Source of the DNA: Chondromyces crocatus
GTDB lineage: Bacteria > Myxococcota_A > Polyangia > Polyangiales > Polyangiaceae
Direction of reading: 5' to 3'
DNA length: 64,000 nt
NCBI RefSeq assembly: GCF_001189295.1
Contig: NZ_CP012159.1
Span: 9,656,501 to 9,720,500, forward strand
Shown: one piece after another, positions 31,166 to 40,544 of the stretch
Position numbering within the stretch: position 1 is the stretch's first letter
Layout of the letters: each line of letters opens with the position of its first letter
Translations under genes and position numbers: made by a program
Notes under the pieces: generated by a model
Told to the model about the DNA's origin: nothing
What the model saw: only the letters and a program-made list of their open reading frames with translations
Database searches by the model: none

Positions 31166-33955
31166 ATGCCTCCTCTCTCTCCTGCCCTCGCGAGCCTGCT
31201 GGATCGGCCCGACGCCGAGCGTCGGCTCGGGCCGTTCCTGCTGCTGGAGCCCCTCGGGCGTGGAGGCTTCGCTCCTGTCTGGCTGGCGCAGGAGGTGTAC
31301 GGCGGCACGGCGCTACGGACCGCCGCGGTGAAGCTGTTCTCGCTCGACCCCAGCCCGGACAGCATGCGACAGAGCGACACCTCGACGTCAGGACGGACCC
31401 GCATCGTCGAGGAGGCACGCGCGCTCTGTCAGGTGGAGCACCCGAACGTGGTCCGCTTCTATGCGCTGCCCATCGACGAGCCGCTGGGGGTCATGGGACT
31501 GGCCATGGAGCATGTGGCCGGCACGTCGCTCGATGCGCGCCTCGCCGCGGAAGATCGGCTCCTGCCCGGGGATGTGCTGGCGATTGGTGCGGCCGTGGCC
31601 TCGGCCCTCAGCGCCGTGCACCGCGCAGGGCTCGTGCACCGGGACGTCAAGCCGAGCAACATCGTCGAGGCGAACGGGGTGGTGAAGCTCATCGACTTCG
31701 GCATCGCGGCCGCAGAGTGGACGCATGGCGTGACGACGGAGGAGCGGAGGATCGGCGAGGCGGACATGGCGTTCGCCGTCGCCGTGGAGCTGGGCGAGGC
31801 GCTCCCTGATCCGGACCGGACGTTGCAGTTCGCCGGCATGCAGTCGGGCACGCTGGGATACATGGACCCAGCGAGCCTCGGCCGAGACGCGTCCCCGATG
31901 CCCACTCGGGATCTGTATGCGCTCGGCGCGATGCTCTACGAGTGCCTGACGGGGCTCGTGCCAGCGGCCGCGAAGACGGGGCGGATGGAGCCGGCAGTGC
32001 TCACGGGCCTCGCGGCGCCACCCCCCGTGAAGGCGCTGGCGCCAGAGACGCCGGAGGCCCTCGCGAAGCTGGTGGATGCACTGGTCTCGATCGAGCGCGA
32101 CGCCCGGCCCCGCTCCGCGGAGCAGGTGGCCATCCAGCTGGAGCACATCCGGCGCGAGCTGGCAGGAAAAGCGCGCGCGCTGCCGCCCGAGCGAGAAGGT
32201 CCCTTCCGGGGGCTGGGCCGCTTCGAAGGGCGAGATCGCGACGTGTTCTTCGGGCGAACCCGCGAGGTCGCCGCCGCGCTGGAGGTGCTGCGCGGCCGAG
32301 GTCTGCTGGCGCTGGTCGGGCCCTCGGGCAGCGGAAAGAGCAGCCTCGCGCGCGCAGGGGTGTTGCCCGCCCTCGCGGAGGGCGCGCTCGGAGGTTGGCC
32401 CTCCCGCTGGGACACGGTGACGGTCGAGCCGGGACGGGACCCGCGGATGGCGCTCGGGGCCGCGCTCGCGCCGCTCGTGGGGGACGCGGTGAACCAGGGC
32501 CCCGAGGCGGTGGTGGCGGCGCTGGCCGAGCGCGCGCAGGTCGAGGATCGAGGCACGGTGCTGCTCGTCGATCAGCTCGAGGAGCTGTCGACCGTCGCCG
32601 AGAAGTCCAGCAGGGACTGGGCAGCGCGGCTCGTCGAGCAACTGGGGGAGCAGGTACTGCCCGGCGTCCGGGTCGTCGTCGCCGCGCGGCGTGATCTGCT
32701 CGATCCCCTGCTCGGGATCGCCCCGCTCGGCCGGGGGTTGCCGCGCGGGCTGCTGCTCGTGGAGCCCGTCAGCGCCATCGAGTGGAGCGAGATCGTCGAT
32801 CAGGCGCTCGCTGCCTACGGCTACGCCTTCGAGGACGAGCGGCTGAGGGAGGAGGTGCTCGCCGCACTCGGGCAGGCGGCGGACGCGATGCCGCTCGCGC
32901 AGTTCGCGCTCGGCGCGCTCTGGGAGAAGCGTGACAGGGAGGCACGGCGGATCACGCGGGCCGGTCTCCTGGCGATCGGCGGCGTCTCGGGCGCCCTGGA
33001 GCGACACGCCGAGGCGACGTTGCTCGCGCTCTCGGCGTCACGGCCGGAGACGCTGGAGACGGCGCGCCAGGTGCTCCTCTCCCTGACGACGGCGGAGGGA
33101 ACGCGCGCGGCGCGGGGCCGGGACGAGCTCTCCGAACTCGCGGGTCCCGAGGCGCTCGGCGTGGTCGAGGCCCTGGAAGCGGCGCGCCTCGTGGTGCCCG
33201 GCGAGGAGGGGCTCACCCTCGCGCACGAGGCGCTGCTGGCGCAGTGGGCGAGGCTGCGCGGGTGGGTCGCCGAGGCCCGCGAGGAGCGGCTGTTCGCCGA
33301 GGAGCTGGAGCGAGACGCCGCCCGGTGGCATGCGCACCCCGAGGTCGTCGCCCTGTGGCAACGGCGGCGGCTGACCATGGCTGGCGAGCTGCGGAAACAC
33401 CCGGGCCTCGGGCTCTCCGAGCGCGCGTTCGCCTTCCTGCGCGCCAGCCAGCGGGCAGAGCGCCGGACGAGGCTCGTGGCCAGCGTGGCCGCCACAGTGG
33501 CCGTCGTGGGCTTGCTGGGCGTCGGGGCGGCCTATGTGCGGGCGGTGCGCGCCGAAGAAGCGGCGGTGCGCTCCATGCTCACACGCGATCAGGAGAACCT
33601 GCGCCTCGCCGAGCAGCAGAACTTGCGCCTGGAGGAGGCCCAGGAGCGCATCAACACCCTCATCGCCCAGCTCAACCGCGAGGACGAGAGCGCCCGCAAG
33701 CGCGAGATCCTCCGCGAGATCCAGGCCGTGCAGGAGGAGGTGGCCAGTCCCCACGTCGCCTCCCCCAGGGTCGTGCTGGCCGACCGCTTCCTCCCCCGGG
33801 GAAGAACGCAGCGCCCGCAGGACGTCGCGCCTGCCCCCATCTCCCCACCGAGCGCCGAGCCCTTCCCCGCGCCCCAGCCCCCTCAGCCCGCCGCAGCCCC
33901 AGCCCCCTCCCCTGCCCCGGCCCCTGGGCCTCTCGCGCCGGTCAGTACCTGGTGA
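31166..33955 (+). CDS. Ser/Thr protein kinase fused to a STAND-type NTPase and membrane helix
   Basis: The 929-residue protein has a Hanks-type kinase domain (about 20-310): Gly loop GRGGFAPVW (31-39), K56 in AAVKLF, HRDVKPSN with D160, and DFG with D177. The stretch between DFG and the GTLGYMDPAS equivalent of the P+1 loop is about 45 residues, longer than usual. An nSTAND1-type NTPase follows: FFGRTREVAAALEVL, P-loop GPSGSGKSS and LLVDQLEEL, then RRDLLDPLL. A transmembrane helix (LVASVAATVAVVGLLGVGAAY) and a coiled coil (LRLAEQQNLRLEEAQERINTLI) lead to a Pro-rich tail. It is likely an inner-membrane signal switch. The GTGA overlap with the next gene couples it to an outer-membrane-like protein. 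Confidence 0.88.
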   Translation: MPPLSPALASLLDRPDAERRLGPFLLLEPLGRGGFAPVWLAQEVYGGTALRTAAVKLFSLDPSPDSMRQSDTSTSGRTRIVEEARALCQVEHPNVVRFYALPIDEPLGVMGLAMEHVAGTSLDARLAAEDRLLPGDVLAIGAAVASALSAVHRAGLVHRDVKPSNIVEANGVVKLIDFGIAAAEWTHGVTTEERRIGEADMAFAVAVELGEALPDPDRTLQFAGMQSGTLGYMDPASLGRDASPMPTRDLYALGAMLYECLTGLVPAAAKTGRMEPAVLTGLAAPPPVKALAPETPEALAKLVDALVSIERDARPRSAEQVAIQLEHIRRELAGKARALPPEREGPFRGLGRFEGRDRDVFFGRTREVAAALEVLRGRGLLALVGPSGSGKSSLARAGVLPALAEGALGGWPSRWDTVTVEPGRDPRMALGAALAPLVGDAVNQGPEAVVAALAERAQVEDRGTVLLVDQLEELSTVAEKSSRDWAARLVEQLGEQVLPGVRVVVAARRDLLDPLLGIAPLGRGLPRGLLLVEPVSAIEWSEIVDQALAAYGYAFEDERLREEVLAALGQAADAMPLAQFALGALWEKRDREARRITRAGLLAIGGVSGALERHAEATLLALSASRPETLETARQVLLSLTTAEGTRAARGRDELSELAGPEALGVVEALEAARLVVPGEEGLTLAHEALLAQWARLRGWVAEAREERLFAEELERDAARWHAHPEVVALWQRRRLTMAGELRKHPGLGLSERAFAFLRASQRAERRTRLVASVAATVAVVGLLGVGAAYVRAVRAEEAAVRSMLTRDQENLRLAEQQNLRLEEAQERINTLIAQLNREDESARKREILREIQAVQEEVASPHVASPRVVLADRFLPRGRTQRPQDVAPAPISPPSAEPFPAPQPPQPAAAPAPSPAPAPGPLAPVSTW

Positions 33956-35409
33956 ACGAAGGCCTCCCCTCGCTCCCGCGAACGACGGCCTGCAGGCGAA
34001 GCGTGCGCCCGCGCTCCGCCGCGCACCTCATCACGTCGCTCCTGGCCCTGCTCGTGGTGGCGTCCCCGCGCGCCGCCCTCGCTCAGACGTCGTCCCGAGC
34101 CGACGTCCAGCTCTCCCCCGCGGAGCGCCTGGAGCAGGCGAAGATCCTCTTCCGACGCGGAAACGCGCTGCTCACGGCGGGTGACGAGCAAGGCGCTCTC
34201 GAACACTTCCTCCGCTCCCGCGAGCTGGTCCCCTCGTACCAGAACACGCGCAACGCCGCGAGCTGCCTGGACAACCTCGGCCGACCCGACGAGGCGCTCG
34301 ACATGTACGAGTCCCTGCTCGACGGGTTCGGCGACCAGCTCGGCGACGCGGACCGAGATCAGCTCACGGCCCGCATGAGGGAGCTGCTCGCCCGCACCGC
34401 CCGCGTCTTCATCATCGCCAACGTCGAGGGCACCGTCTTCGTCGACGACAGGCCGCGTGGCACCCTCCCGCTGAAGCGCTTCCTCAGGCTCTCCGCCGGG
34501 TGGCGCAACATCCGGGTCTCGCAGAGAGGCTACCGCTCCTTCACGACGACCGCCGACGTCCAGCCGAACGTCGACATGCTCATCGAGGCCTCGCTGGGAC
34601 CGCTCGAACAGGAGACCTCCCTCCCCCACCGAGATCCACGCGAACCAGCGCATGCGATGCCAGGCTGGTTCTTGCAAGCCCACGGCGGGTACGTCGTCGG
34701 GCCCAGCCTCGGCAGCAACGCCGAGGTGGCCGTCCAGCGGACGTGCGCTGGCGTCGCCTGCCCTGGCGCCGCTGGCGTCCACCTCGGCCTGCGCCTCGGT
34801 TACCTGACGAGCTTCGGCCTCGGCATCGAGATCAGCGCCGGCTACCTCGACCTGTCCTCGACCTTCCAGCGCACGATCGCAATCCCTCGACCCAAGCAGC
34901 CCGCCTCGGTGCTGGCCACGTACACGCTCGACCACGAGCTGCTCCTGCGCGGCTCCTATGCGGGCGCAGGCCTGAGCTACCGCCTCCCGATCGGGTGGAG
35001 GCTCTCGGGGCTCGGGCGCATGACCGCGATGCTCGCTTCCGCGCAGTCCGCGGACCGTGTGAGTGGCATCGGGCGCAGCGCGAACCTCGACGAAGAGGCT
35101 CCCCTGGTGGTCGAGGATCGCGACCAGGTGCTCCGCTCGGCCCCGGTGCTCCTCAGCCCCGAGATCGGGGTGGAGGCCGCATGGGGACGCCTGCGCCTCG
35201 CCCTCTCGATCGCGGCGCTCATCCTCCCCTCGCAGGGACCCCGGTTCAGCGGTCGCAGGGTGGGGGTGGACGCGACCTGCCCCGGGCCAGGCGTCAACAG
35301 CGTCGAGCGCCTCGCCTGCATGCCCGACTCGAACGCGCTCAGCAGGGAGCCCGCCTACGGCGCTTTCCTGCTCTGGACGCCCCAGCTCGCCGTCGCCGCC
35401 ACCTTCTGA
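33952..35409 (+). CDS. TPR/PEGA-domain secreted protein, probable outer-membrane barrel
   Basis: The 485-residue protein starts at GTG 33952, overlapping the kinase stop by four bases. It has an N-terminal signal (HLITSLLALLVVASPRAALAQ). A TPR-like helical part follows (AERLEQAKILFRRGNALLTAGDEQGALEHFLRSRELVPSYQNTRNAASCLDNLGRPDEAL), then a PEGA-like unit (GTVFVDDRPRGTLPLKRFLRLSAGWRNIRVSQRGYRSF). The C-terminal half has alternating strands typical of a beta-barrel (LGLRLGYLTSFGLGIEISAGYLDLSS). Translational coupling suggests it works with the kinase-STAND protein, perhaps as an envelope sensor. The link to kinase signalling is inference; the domain calls are from sequence. Confidence 0.72.
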   Translation: MNEGLPSLPRTTACRRSVRPRSAAHLITSLLALLVVASPRAALAQTSSRADVQLSPAERLEQAKILFRRGNALLTAGDEQGALEHFLRSRELVPSYQNTRNAASCLDNLGRPDEALDMYESLLDGFGDQLGDADRDQLTARMRELLARTARVFIIANVEGTVFVDDRPRGTLPLKRFLRLSAGWRNIRVSQRGYRSFTTTADVQPNVDMLIEASLGPLEQETSLPHRDPREPAHAMPGWFLQAHGGYVVGPSLGSNAEVAVQRTCAGVACPGAAGVHLGLRLGYLTSFGLGIEISAGYLDLSSTFQRTIAIPRPKQPASVLATYTLDHELLLRGSYAGAGLSYRLPIGWRLSGLGRMTAMLASAQSADRVSGIGRSANLDEEAPLVVEDRDQVLRSAPVLLSPEIGVEAAWGRLRLALSIAALILPSQGPRFSGRRVGVDATCPGPGVNSVERLACMPDSNALSREPAYGAFLLWTPQLAVAATF

Positions 35410-35424
35410 GCCGTCTTCATGGCC

Positions 35425-36117
35425 CTACGCAGCCCACCGTGACCCCTCGCCGTGGGCTCGCCGCCAGCGCCGCCGGCGCTGCCAGGCCGCGAGCGAGAGC
35501 CCCAGGACGAGCAGCCCTCCCCTGTCCCCCCCCTCTCCTGGGACGCCTCGACCTCCGCTTGCCGCGCACGACAGGACCGGCTCAGGGCTCGACACGGCGG
35601 GCGTCGTGCAGGTGCCTTGCTCCGAGCAGGCGAGGCACACGCCCGACTCATCGCAGCAGTCCGCCCGGCTCTCGCAGCGCTGCACGGCGCAGAGCCCACC
35701 GCTACAGAACACGCCCGGGTTGTCACCGCAGTCGGTGTCCTGCTCGCAGACGCAGGCCCCGCTCGCGCAGTACCCCAGCGGACAGTCGAGATGACGCCTG
35801 CAGTAGGGCGGCGACGGCAAGCACCGCGGTGTCGGGCACACCTCGCAGGCGCCCTGCGGACCACGGACGCAGGCCGGCATGACGCAGATTGATCCGCACG
35901 AGCAGGCCAGCAAGGCGCACCCCGGGAGCGGATCGCAGTACCCGCAGAAGTCCTCGGGCTCCTCGCCATCCTCCGCCCGCGCGAGGGGCGCCACCGGGAC
36001 CGGGGCGCGGCTCACCTCACCCGCCCTGCGCTCGTCGACCGAGGACTCCACCCCGCACGCCCCCAGCAGCGCCGCGAACAGCACGACCGCACAACGCCCT
36101 CCTCGGCGCCCTGCCAT
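35425..36117 (-). CDS. Cys-rich lipoprotein with C-terminal hydrophobic/Arg anchor
   Basis: The 230-residue protein has signal and lipobox LLGACG. A region of about 110 residues with roughly 28 Cys follows (EDFCGYCDPLPGCALLACSCGSICVMPAC; CLPSPPYCRRHLDCPLGYC; CEQDTDCGDNPGVFCSGGLC). A Gly-rich linker, a short hydrophobic stretch (GLLVLGLSLAAW) and an Arg cluster (QRRRRWRRA) follow. The end resembles the MYXO-CTERM/GlyGly-type sorting signals of secreted myxobacterial proteins. The disulfide-rich part would be outside the cell; I recognise no named domain. It begins three bases after the sigma54 activator stop, so the two are co-transcribed. Function unknown. Confidence 0.75.
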   Translation of the reverse strand: MAGRRGGRCAVVLFAALLGACGVESSVDERRAGEVSRAPVPVAPLARAEDGEEPEDFCGYCDPLPGCALLACSCGSICVMPACVRGPQGACEVCPTPRCLPSPPYCRRHLDCPLGYCASGACVCEQDTDCGDNPGVFCSGGLCAVQRCESRADCCDESGVCLACSEQGTCTTPAVSSPEPVLSCAASGGRGVPGEGGDRGGLLVLGLSLAAWQRRRRWRRAHGEGSRWAA

Positions 36118-36120
36118 GGC

Positions 36121-37563
36121 CTACTCCGCTCCTCGCTTGCGCGGCCTGGGCAGGCCGTACTCTCCCAGGCGACTCACCAGGGTGCGCCTGGAGATCCCCA
36201 GCTCCTCGGCGGCCCGCGTCTGGTTTCCCCCGCAGCGGTCGAGAGCATCGATGATCCGCTGCCGCTCCATCGCATCGAGCGCCGCACGCAGCTCCTGCAC
36301 CGAAGCCCCCGACGGGGGATTGACCGGAGCGCCCTTCGAGGGATGCATCCCCGACCCCTCGACCTCCTCGGCCTTCTCCCCCTCTGCACGCTCTGCACGC
36401 TCTGCTGCCCCGCCGAGCCGCACCGCTGGCGGGAGGTGGGGCACCTCGATCACCTCACCGCTGCACAGGAGCACCGCATGTTCCATCGCGTTCCGCAGCT
36501 CGCGCACGTTCCCTGGCCAGCGGTGCGTGGCGAGGCGGGCCTGCGCCTGCTCGGAGAGCCGGAGCGGGGGCCTGTCGAGCTTCATGCAGGCCTCCTCCAC
36601 GAAGCGCGCGCAGAGCTCGGGCAGATCGGCCGGGCGCGCGCGCAGCGGCGGGATCTCGAGCGCCATCCCGCTCACCCGGTAGTACAGGTCCCGCCGGAAC
36701 GTGCCCGCCTCCACCTCCACGGCTAGATCCCGGTTGGTCGCCCCCACGAACCGCACGTCCACCCGGCGCGGCGCCCTTCCCCCCACCCGCATCACCGTGC
36801 GCTCCTCCAGCACGCGCAAGAGCTTCATCTGGAGGGGTGCAGGGAGCTCCCCGATCTCGTCCAGAAAGGCCGTCCCTCCCTCGGCCAGCTCGAACAGCCC
36901 CGCTCGCGCCTCGGTGGCCCCCGTGAAGGCGCCACGCTCGTGCCCGAACAGCTCGCCTTCGAGCACCGACCCGGCCAGCCCTGCGCAGTCGATGACCACG
37001 AAGGGCCCCTTCGCGCGCGGCGAGCGCCGGTGAATCTCCCGGGCGAGCACCTCCTTGCCGACCCCCGTCTCCCCGAGGAGCAGCACGCTGATCGTCCCCT
37101 GCGCGGCGCGCCCAGCGTCCTCGTAGAGCCGCTTCATCGCCGGGTCCTGGGCCACTGGCGCCGCGCGCTCGAGCGGGTCGACCTGACCCCCTCTCCCGGC
37201 AGCCCCTCGCCGCCGCACCACGGCCACGATGGTCCCCAGCAGGATCCGGTCCCCGAGCGTCAGCTCGAAGACCGCACCGCTCCGGGGACGCAGCTCGTTC
37301 GTCTCGGCGCGCTCGGCGGACTCCCGCCCCTTGCGCACCACCGTCCCGTTGGCGCTGGCCAGATCCTCGATCCTCAGCGGCGGCCCGAGATCGAGCACGG
37401 CGTGGCGCCGCGAGACCGACGCGTCGTCGATGCGAAGGTCACAGTCCGCGCCGCGACCGAGGGTCACGCGACCCGATGCAGGCAACGGATGCACCGTCAG
37501 CTCCGTCCCTGCAGCCACGACGAGCTCTAGCTCCCCGGCGCTGGCGGACAGCCTCCGACCCAT
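36121..37563 (-). CDS. FHA-domain sigma54-dependent transcriptional activator
   Basis: The 480-residue protein has an FHA domain at about 20-120 ([27 protein letters not shown], which would bind phosphothreonine). The AAA+ sigma54-interaction domain has [11 protein letters not shown], the sigma54-contact loop GAFTGA, and [13 protein letters not shown], then TNRDL and [12 protein letters not shown] Fis-type helix-turn-helix at the C-terminus has [22 protein letters not shown]. It should open sigma54 promoters after phosphorylation-dependent assembly, fitting myxobacterial kinase networks. It lies 52 bases after the NCS1 permease gene in the same direction and may regulate the pyrimidine cluster; no -24/-12 site was identified by eye. 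The start is ATG 37563. Confidence 0.92.
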   Translation of the reverse strand: MGRRLSASAGELELVVAAGTELTVHPLPASGRVTLGRGADCDLRIDDASVSRRHAVLDLGPPLRIEDLASANGTVVRKGRESAERAETNELRPRSGAVFELTLGDRILLGTIVAVVRRRGAAGRGGQVDPLERAAPVAQDPAMKRLYEDAGRAAQGTISVLLLGETGVGKEVLAREIHRRSPRAKGPFVVIDCAGLAGSVLEGELFGHERGAFTGATEARAGLFELAEGGTAFLDEIGELPAPLQMKLLRVLEERTVMRVGGRAPRRVDVRFVGATNRDLAVEVEAGTFRRDLYYRVSGMALEIPPLRARPADLPELCARFVEEACMKLDRPPLRLSEQAQARLATHRWPGNVRELRNAMEHAVLLCSGEVIEVPHLPPAVRLGGAAERAERAEGEKAEEVEGSGMHPSKGAPVNPPSGASVQELRAALDAMERQRIIDALDRCGGNQTRAAEELGISRRTLVSRLGEYGLPRPRKRGAE

Positions 37564-37615
37564 GGCCGGACCCTATCAAAGCCACCCGGCCTTGGGTAGG
37601 CAGAGCCCCTCGCGC

Positions 37616-39100
37616 TCAGGCAGCCGGCCCGTCGGTGGCATCACCCGCGCTCACCTCGGCCTTCGCGGGGCGGGGCACCGAGCGGCCCATCCAGGCGTAA
37701 TAGATCGTCCCGGCCACGAGCACCCCCACGAACCACGCGTACGTGTAGAGCGTCTTGAACACCGGGGGGACGGCATCCTTCCACGCGGGGACCGCCTCCG
37801 CGAGGAACCCTGGCAGGTTCAGCGCGACCGCGACCGCCATCGCTCCCATCGCCTTCCAGTTCACCCCCTTCGTGTACTCGTAGGCGCCCCCGCGGCGGTA
37901 GAGCTCGTCCACGTCCAGGTGCTTCTGCCGCACCAGGAAGTAGTCGACGATCATGATCCCGCCGATGGGCCCCAGCAGCGCCGAGTAGCCCACCAGCCAC
38001 ACGAAGATGTACCCCTGGGACGACTCGATGAGCTTCCAGGGCATGATCAGCGCGCCGATCACGGCCGTGATGATGCCGCCCATCCGGTACGAGATCTTCG
38101 CCGGCGCCACGTTCGAGAAGTCGTTCGCGGGCGACACCACGTTCGCGGCGAGGTTCGTCGACAGCGTCGCCACCGCGAGGCCCACCATCGACACCGTGAG
38201 CACCAGCGCGCCCCCGATCCTGCCGAGCAGCTTCACCGGATCCCAGATGGTCTCCCCGAAGAGGATCGGCGTCGCCGAGGTGACCGCCACGCCGATGAAC
38301 GAGAACAGCACCATCGTCGCTGGCAGCCCGATGGCCTGACCGAGCGCCTGGTCCCGCTGGCTCTTCGCGTAGCGCGTGAAGTCGGGGATGTTCAGCGAGA
38401 GCGTCGCCCAGAAGCCCACCATCGCCGTGAGACCGGGGCCGAACACCTGCCAGAAATTCCCGTCGAGCTTCGACGGCTGCGCCAGCATCGGGCCGAAGCC
38501 CCCGGCGCGGGTGTAGGCCCAGCCCAGCAGGATGAGCCCCATCACCACGAGGAATGGCGCCGCCCAGCTCTCCAGGAACTTGATCGACTCCGTCCCCTTC
38601 AGGATGAAGTGCAGGGTGATCGCCCAGAAGACGGCGAACCCCAGCAGCTCTCCTGGCTGGATCCCGATCGCCGCCTTGAAGGCCTCCGACGAGAACGGCG
38701 CCTCCACGCCGGGTGCGACGATGACCAGCAGCTTCCAGAGCGCCTGCCCCCCGATCCACGTCTGGATCCCGAACCAGCCGCACGCCACCAGCGCGCGCAG
38801 GAGGGCGGGCACGTTGGCCCCCAGCACCCCGAACGACGCGCGCGCGAGCACCGGGAACGGCACGCCGTAGCGCGTCCCCGGGTGCGCGTTCAGGATCATG
38901 GGCACGAGAACGATGACGTTGCCGAGGGCGACGCAGGCGATCGCCTCCTTCCAGCTCATCCCTTGATCGATGAGCCCCGACGCCATCGTGTAGGTCGGGA
39001 TGCAGACCGCCATCCCCACCCAGAGCGCAGCGTAATGCCACATCGTCCACGTCCGCTGCGACGCGGGCGTGGGGGCGAGGTCCTCGTTGGAGAGTGACAT
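37616..39100 (-). CDS. NCS1-family transporter (uracil/hydantoin/allantoin type)
   Basis: The 494-residue transporter has about twelve membrane helices and NCS1 landmarks: WTMWHYAALWVGMAVCIPTYTMASGL for helix 1, NAHPGTRYGVPFPVLARASFG, GWFGIQTWIGG, SLNIPDFTRYAKSQRDQ, STNLAANVVSPANDFSN and LVGYSALLGPIGGIMIVDYFLVR. It should import a pyrimidine or related cyclic amide by cation symport. The operon context with dihydropyrimidine metabolism points to uracil, thymine or dihydropyrimidine. The ATG at 39100 is preferred over an upstream frame to 39196. It is 37 bases downstream of preA. The product is an inner-membrane protein; substrate specificity is inferred. Confidence 0.92.
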   Translation of the reverse strand: MSLSNEDLAPTPASQRTWTMWHYAALWVGMAVCIPTYTMASGLIDQGMSWKEAIACVALGNVIVLVPMILNAHPGTRYGVPFPVLARASFGVLGANVPALLRALVACGWFGIQTWIGGQALWKLLVIVAPGVEAPFSSEAFKAAIGIQPGELLGFAVFWAITLHFILKGTESIKFLESWAAPFLVVMGLILLGWAYTRAGGFGPMLAQPSKLDGNFWQVFGPGLTAMVGFWATLSLNIPDFTRYAKSQRDQALGQAIGLPATMVLFSFIGVAVTSATPILFGETIWDPVKLLGRIGGALVLTVSMVGLAVATLSTNLAANVVSPANDFSNVAPAKISYRMGGIITAVIGALIMPWKLIESSQGYIFVWLVGYSALLGPIGGIMIVDYFLVRQKHLDVDELYRRGGAYEYTKGVNWKAMGAMAVAVALNLPGFLAEAVPAWKDAVPPVFKTLYTYAWFVGVLVAGTIYYAWMGRSVPRPAKAEVSAGDATDGPAA

Positions 39101-39137
39101 GGGTCCTCGGGGAGGCGTTCTTCTCAGGGAGGCGTTC

Positions 39138-40541
39138 TCAGGCAGGATCGCGGACGGCGCGGCTCGCGCGGGCTGCAGCCGTGGCGTCGAGCCCACCAGG
39201 GACCACGTCGTCGCCGCGCTTGACGCGATCGTTCCACGTCTCGGCGGGCTTGTCGGTCGGCACCTCTTTCATCGTGATGCAGCCGGAGACCGGGCACACG
39301 AGCGTGCAGAGGTTGCACCCGATGCACTCCACCTCGTCCACGAAGGGCACGCGCGCGCCCGCGGGAGCGCCTTTCCCCAGCGCCAGCCGATCAGGAATGT
39401 GGCTGGGGATATGGGTGTGCCCGGCCTTGCGCGACTCCTCCTCGGTGCGCCCTGGCAGGTGGATGCACTGGTGCGCCCCGTCCATGCACGCGGCGTAGCA
39501 GAGCTGGCAGCCGATGCATTTCGCGGGATCGATGTCGGCGAGCACCTGGTAGCGAAGATCGAGATCGCCCCAGTGCGCGTAGCTCTGCACGGCGCGGCCT
39601 CGCAGCTCCTCCACCGACTTCATCCCCTTCTCGTCGAGGAAGTCGCTGAGGCCTTCCAGCATGTCCTCCACGATCCGGTAGCCGTAGTGCATCACCGCGG
39701 TGCACACCTGCACGCTGGTCGCCCCGAGGGCGATGAACTCCGCCGCGTCACGCCAGTTCGAGATACCGCCGATGCCGGAGATCGGCAGCCGGTTCACCAG
39801 CGGGTTCCGGGTCAGCTCTCCGAGCATGTGCAGCGCGATCGGCTTCACCGCCGGGCCGCAGTAGCCGCCGTTCGTGGAGGCGTTCCCCACGCGCGGCAGC
39901 GGCACCATGCGATCCAGGTCCACCGCCATGATCGACTTCACCGTGTTGATCAGCGAGATCGCGTGGGCGCCCGAGCGTGCCACGGCCTCTCCGGGCTCCA
40001 CGATGTCGCCCACGTTCGGGGTGAGCTTGATGATCACCGGCGTCTTCGCGAACTCCACCGCCCAGCCCGCGATCTCCTGGAGCACCTTGGGCTCGGCGCC
40101 GACCGCGGAGCCCATGCCGCGCTCGCACATGCCGTGCGGGCAGCCGAAGTTCAGCTCCAGCCCGTCCACGCCGACGTCCTCGACCTTCTGGATGATCTCC
40201 CGCCACTCCTCCTTGGTGTCGACCATCAGCGACGCGATGACCGTGTGCTTGGGGTAGCGGCGCTTCACCTCGCGCATCTCGCGGAGGTTCACCTCCAGCG
40301 GGCGGTCGGTGATCAGCTCGATGTTGTTGAGCCCCATCATCCGCATGCCGCCGTAGTCGTTGGCCCAGAAGCGGCTGGAGACGTTGACGATCGGGTTGCC
40401 GAGCGTCTTCCACACGGCCCCTCCCCAGCCCACGTCGAAGGCGCGCATCACCTGGTCCCCGGTGTTGGCCGGTGGCGCCGAGGCGAGCCAGAAGGGGTTG
40501 GGGCTCTTGATGCCCGCGAAATTGATCGACAGATCGGCCAT
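39138..40541 (-). CDS. preA: NAD-dependent dihydropyrimidine dehydrogenase subunit PreA
   Basis: The 467-residue protein has a dihydroorotate-dehydrogenase-like FMN barrel (LSINFAGIKSPNPFWLASAPPAN; LELNFGCPHGMCERGMG; INTVKSIMAVDLDRM; GIGGISNWRDAAEFIALGATSVQVCTA). Two ferredoxin-type 4Fe-4S motifs follow at the C-terminus (CIGCQLCYAACMDG and CIGCNLCTLVCPVSGC). In the PreTA complex it reduces uracil and thymine to the dihydro forms with electrons from PreT. The CMHT... form of the catalytic Cys is expected in the barrel. GGGAGG precedes the ATG at 40541 by eight bases. It lies directly behind preT. Confidence 0.94.
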   Translation of the reverse strand: MADLSINFAGIKSPNPFWLASAPPANTGDQVMRAFDVGWGGAVWKTLGNPIVNVSSRFWANDYGGMRMMGLNNIELITDRPLEVNLREMREVKRRYPKHTVIASLMVDTKEEWREIIQKVEDVGVDGLELNFGCPHGMCERGMGSAVGAEPKVLQEIAGWAVEFAKTPVIIKLTPNVGDIVEPGEAVARSGAHAISLINTVKSIMAVDLDRMVPLPRVGNASTNGGYCGPAVKPIALHMLGELTRNPLVNRLPISGIGGISNWRDAAEFIALGATSVQVCTAVMHYGYRIVEDMLEGLSDFLDEKGMKSVEELRGRAVQSYAHWGDLDLRYQVLADIDPAKCIGCQLCYAACMDGAHQCIHLPGRTEEESRKAGHTHIPSHIPDRLALGKGAPAGARVPFVDEVECIGCNLCTLVCPVSGCITMKEVPTDKPAETWNDRVKRGDDVVPGGLDATAAARASRAVRDPA

Positions 40542-40544
40542 GGT

